Origin: an uncultured bacterium
Lineage (GTDB): Bacteria > Desulfobacterota > Desulfovibrionia > Desulfovibrionales > Desulfovibrionaceae
DNA: 15,121 nt
Reading direction: 5' to 3'
Assembly (NCBI GenBank): GCA_905214305.1
Contig: CAJMLK010000068.1
Location: 1 to 15,121, forward strand
Under the pieces are notes generated by a model. The model searched no databases, was not told the DNA's origin, and saw only the letters and a list, made by a program, of their open reading frames with translations. Shown here in pieces: positions 12,833 to 15,121 of this stretch. A program made the translations under genes and the position numbers. The stretch's first letter is position 1. Each line of letters begins with the position of its first letter.

Positions 12833-12994
12833 AAAGGCTCCATTGGGCCGGTCATTTGGGCCGTGTCATCCCGTGCCATCGTCCGGCCCGTCATCTTTCG
12901 TCGCGGTCTGCGCGCTTGTACCCGTGTCATCCGGGCCTGCCTGCTCGTATTTTGTGGCAGGGATTTTTCTGAAAATCCTTGCCGGGCAGTTAGG
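12833..12994. other. non-coding region upstream of the rhodanese gene
   Basis: No gene seen. An 11-base direct repeat CCGTGTCATCC occurs at 12861-12871 and 12922-12932, and further GTCAT boxes occur at 12851 and 12890. These may be regulator sites for the rhodanese gene, whose promoter should lie here, or simple GC-rich redundancy. Confidence 0.4.
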
Positions 12995-13137
12995 CAGTGT
13001 CGTCACGAGATAAATTTCCTTGGTATATCAAGGAGAACGAGCCTTTTATGCAGGGAGTGTACTCTTATGGTACTCGACCGGAATAAAAGGCGAAGTTCGA
13101 CGCAGAGATACCGGGAAAGGCGCTCGTGACGACACTG
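12995..13137 (+). repeat. R1 repeat, copy D
   Basis: 143 bp with perfect 15-bp terminal inverted repeats and only 1 difference from consensus (ATG to ATA at the start of the embedded frame). Flanks GTTAGG and TCTGGC do not form a clear target duplication. Opposite orientation to copy C, so the C-D pair brackets flgE and the rhodanese gene. No R2 element is attached. Confidence 0.94.
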
Positions 13138-13164
13138 TCTGGCGCATTTCATTCATAAATTGCG

Positions 13165-14361
13165 CTACTTTACGGTAGCGCGGGCCTTGGCAAAGCCTTC
13201 GGCCGAATTGCGGATGACGCTTTCGTCCACGCAGAAGGCCAGACGGAAATGCCCCGGGCAGCCGAAGCCCGTGCCGGGCACTGCCAGCACGCGCTCTTCA
13301 AGCAGGGCATTTACAAAGGCCACGTCGTCGCCGCCGGGAGCCTTGGGGAAGAAGTAGAAGGCCCCGGAGGGCATCTGGAATTCGTAGCCGGCCTGTTCGA
13401 GCACTTCAGCCATGGCCGTGCGGCGGGCGGCGTAGACCTCAAGGTCTACCTGACTGCCCAGAGCCGCGGCCATGATGTGCTGGCCCACCACGGGCGGATT
13501 GACAAAGCCCAGAATGCGGGTGGTGAGGGTAAGGGCGGCCATGAGCAGTTTTTTCTCTTCCTCGGGCAGCTTGGGCGAAACTGCGGCGTAGCCCAGGCGT
13601 TCGCCCGGCAGGGAAAGGCTTTTTGAAAAAGAACTGATGGCAATGGCGTATGGGTAGAGGGGCAGCACCGAAGGAACCTCAACGCCGTCATAGGCCAGAA
13701 AGCGGTAGGGTTCGTCAGCTATCAGCCAGATCGGCTTGCCGTATTCCTGGCTCTTGTTGAGCAGCAGATCGGCAATGGCCGCTATTTCCTTGCGCTTGTA
13801 GACCACACCCGTGGGATTGTGGGGCGAGTTGATGAGCACCACGCGGGTCTTTTCGCTGATGGCGGCTTCAAGCGCGTCCAGATCAGGCGCAAAGGTGTCT
13901 TTCTTGCTTTGCACGGCCTTGAACACGCCGCCGTGGTTGGACACGTAAAAACCGTACTCCACAAAATAGGGAGCAAAGGCCAGCATTTCTTCACCGGGAT
14001 TAAGCACGGCGCGCAAAAAGGCGTTGAGCACGCCAGCCGCGCCGCAACCCAGGATCACGTCTTCCGCCGTCAGGGTTACGCCCTGTTCGCGGCTCAGGTA
14101 GTCAGCCAGCTTTTCCCGCGCCCAGGCGAATCCGCCGTTGGGCATATAGCCGAAAGCAAACGGTTCGTGAGCATGCTCGGCAAAGGCGCGCAGGCCCTCG
14201 GCCACTGCGGGCGGGGCGGGCAGATCGGGATTGCCCAGGCTGAAATCATACACCTTGTCCGCGCCGTAACGCGCCTTGAGATGTCCTCCGGCCTCAAACA
14301 TGCGGCGTATCCATGATGCGTGTTCGAGGTAGCCGGTAACACTGTCGGCAAGAATAGACAT
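13165..14361 (-). CDS. class I/II PLP-dependent aminotransferase
   Basis: 398 aa, fold type I aminotransferase of the aspartate/aromatic group, cytoplasmic. Motifs: SLGNPDLPAP at 41-50 (substrate arm), NSPHNPTG at 178-185, DEPY at 216-219, the PLP-binding lysine in SSFSKSLSLPGERLGY (Lys247), and a C-terminal FRLAF with the substrate-carboxylate arginine. Length is normal. The ATG at 14361 is preferred over 14394 because GGGAG lies 8 bases before it, while the upstream Met lacks a spaced site. Amino-acid specificity cannot be fixed; aspartate, alanine/valine or an aromatic substrate are all possible. Divergent from the lipoprotein gene, 89 bp apart. R1-D lies 27 bp beyond the stop. Confidence 0.93.
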   Translation of the reverse strand: MSILADSVTGYLEHASWIRRMFEAGGHLKARYGADKVYDFSLGNPDLPAPPAVAEGLRAFAEHAHEPFAFGYMPNGGFAWAREKLADYLSREQGVTLTAEDVILGCGAAGVLNAFLRAVLNPGEEMLAFAPYFVEYGFYVSNHGGVFKAVQSKKDTFAPDLDALEAAISEKTRVVLINSPHNPTGVVYKRKEIAAIADLLLNKSQEYGKPIWLIADEPYRFLAYDGVEVPSVLPLYPYAIAISSFSKSLSLPGERLGYAAVSPKLPEEEKKLLMAALTLTTRILGFVNPPVVGQHIMAAALGSQVDLEVYAARRTAMAEVLEQAGYEFQMPSGAFYFFPKAPGGDDVAFVNALLEERVLAVPGTGFGCPGHFRLAFCVDESVIRNSAEGFAKARATVK

Positions 14362-14450
14362 AAAACGACTCCCAGTGGTTGTTGTATTCGCCATGACTAT
14401 TGGTTATGCTTCCAAAAGCCGCATAAAGCAATTGTCATTTGGAGGCTCTG

Positions 14451-14888
14451 ATGCGTTTTGATATTCTCGGCAAAGCCGTGCGCGTCCTGATGCCCGCGCT
14501 GTGCGCGGCCCTGCTGTTGCCTGCCTGCTCCGCCAAGGAGCCGGAAACCGCGCCCAGCGGCATGACCCTTACGGTAAATCTGCGCGATGTTCACCGCTGT
14601 TCGCGCATTTCGCCTGAAATAACGGTACTCCAGGCTCCCAACGGTACGGATTATTTCGACGTGCGCCTGGTAGAATACACCGGCGACGCCCAGGAGCTTT
14701 TCCTTGGCGGCGGCCAGTGGGATAACGACAGTTCCGGCATCATACCCGAAGGCGGCCTGACCCGCCACTATCGTGGCCCCTGCCCGCCCGCCGGGCAGGC
14801 CAGGGACTTCGCCTTTGTGGTTGCAGCCATGAAGAGAAACAACGCGCAGCCGCTGTCTGTGCGTCTGCACCGGTTTACGCAGGAGTAG
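14451..14888 (+). CDS. small lipoprotein with PEBP (YbhB)-like motifs
   Basis: 145 aa. Starts with a lipoprotein signal peptide (charged start, hydrophobic 12-24, lipobox LLPAC with Cys26). The mature part has RISPEITVLQAPNGTDYFDVRL (53-73) and HYRGPCPPAGQARDFAFVVAAM (106-127). These recall the SPxLxW...P.GT..F.v and YxGPCPPxGxHxYxFxVyAld blocks of phosphatidylethanolamine-binding/Raf-kinase-inhibitor-like proteins (YbhB). The DPDAP ligand motif of that family is missing, so it is divergent and may have lost ligand binding. Cys50 and Cys111 could form a disulfide. The ATG at 14451 is chosen over 14439 because GGAGG lies 5 bases before it. Lipidation is well supported; the PEBP link is by eye only. 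Confidence 0.75.
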   Translation: MRFDILGKAVRVLMPALCAALLLPACSAKEPETAPSGMTLTVNLRDVHRCSRISPEITVLQAPNGTDYFDVRLVEYTGDAQELFLGGGQWDNDSSGIIPEGGLTRHYRGPCPPAGQARDFAFVVAAMKRNNAQPLSVRLHRFTQE

Positions 14889-14943
14889 ACGCCGGGCGGT
14901 GAAAACCGCCTTGTACCGTGAAAAGCACGATGAAAAGCATGAT

Positions 14944-14976
14944 AAAACCGCCACCGGGACCCCGGTGGCGGTTTTT
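14944..14976 (+). terminator. strong rho-independent terminator after the lipoprotein gene
   Basis: Perfect 15-bp stem (AAAACCGCCACCGGG and CCCGGTGGCGGTTTT) followed by TTTTTGC. A-rich on one side and T-rich on the other, so it can act in both directions. Confidence 0.92.
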
Positions 14977-15044
14977 GCTTTCGAAACGCTGCTCCGTTGC
15001 GGGTTTTTTGCCGTATGCGAGCAGTTCAGGCCGTATTCTGTTCC

Positions 15045-15074
15045 AGAGCAATTCCGCTTTGCAACCGCTCTAGA
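15045..15074 (+). repeat. partial R2-like edge (copy d)
   Basis: AGAGCAATTCCGCTTTG and then CCGCTCTAGA resemble the first hairpin of R2, with the same AGAGC/GCTCT edges and CTAGA end, but the inner stem is degraded. No R2 core follows before the window edge. It could be a relic or a short independent hairpin. Confidence 0.45.
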
Positions 15075-15121
15075 TGTAGAGTGTCAATACGTTGTTCACC
15101 CTCCTAGCTTCGAAGCTGGAG

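Noticed and set aside
12446..13129. 227-codon plus-strand frame across the rhodanese gene and R1-D
   Set aside because: Antisense to the rhodanese gene and then fused to the R1 embedded frame; no ribosome site or family motif.
13142..13165. GCGCA-ATTT / AAAT-GCGC hairpin after the aminotransferase stop
   Set aside because: Short bulged stem with no T-run; too weak to call a terminator.
15090..15121. Palindrome CTCC-t-AGCTTCGAAGCT-g-GAG at the right edge
   Set aside because: A clear inverted repeat, but it is cut by the window end and has no T-run or other context, so I cannot tell a terminator from an element end.

Overview
The window looks like the chromosome of a sulfate-reducing Desulfovibrio-type bacterium. 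The evidence is an hdrCBA electron-transfer operon, a porin of the type common in that group, GC-rich coding sequence, and an isolated sigma-54-driven flagellar hook gene. Genus-level placement is inference from gene content. No rRNA, tRNA, CRISPR array or transposase gene was seen.

Layout. (1) 1-3996, minus strand: aroE, aroQ, hdrC, hdrB and the start of hdrA, which runs off the left edge. The three hdr genes are tightly coupled (ATGA-type overlaps) and carry the expected FAD and Fe-S motifs. (2) 3997-4688: about 690 bp without a gene, ending in two adjacent repeat units. (3) 4689-10428: an accessory module read outward from a divergent control region at 9549-9744. On the minus strand it holds an arylsulfotransferase-type six-bladed propeller protein, a DASS/SLC13-type anion transporter and an outer-membrane porin. 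On the plus strand it holds a Crp/Fnr-family regulator. A reasonable hypothesis is uptake and desulfonation or trans-sulfation of sulfated (perhaps aryl-sulfate) compounds under control of the regulator. (4) 10429-10832: repeats and a terminator between convergent crp and flgE. (5) 10833-14361, minus strand: PLP aminotransferase, periplasmic rhodanese, and orphan flgE with a very good sigma-54 promoter. (6) 14451-14888, plus strand: a small lipoprotein with PEBP-like motifs, followed by a strong terminator.

The most unusual content is repetitive. Family R1 is exactly 143 bp in all four copies, differs by only 1-4 bases from the consensus, has 15-bp terminal inverted repeats and is an imperfect palindrome over its whole length. 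Family R2 is about 125-180 bp and is a string of three hairpins whose stems show paired base changes between copies. R2+R1 composites sit in the same orientation on both sides of the four-gene accessory module. Inverted R1 pairs bracket the porin gene, and separately the flgE-rhodanese pair. Stop codons of four genes in the module lie exactly at repeat edges, in CTAG or TAGAGCA contexts. The module therefore looks like a cassette framed by non-autonomous mobile elements that could be lost or inverted by recombination.
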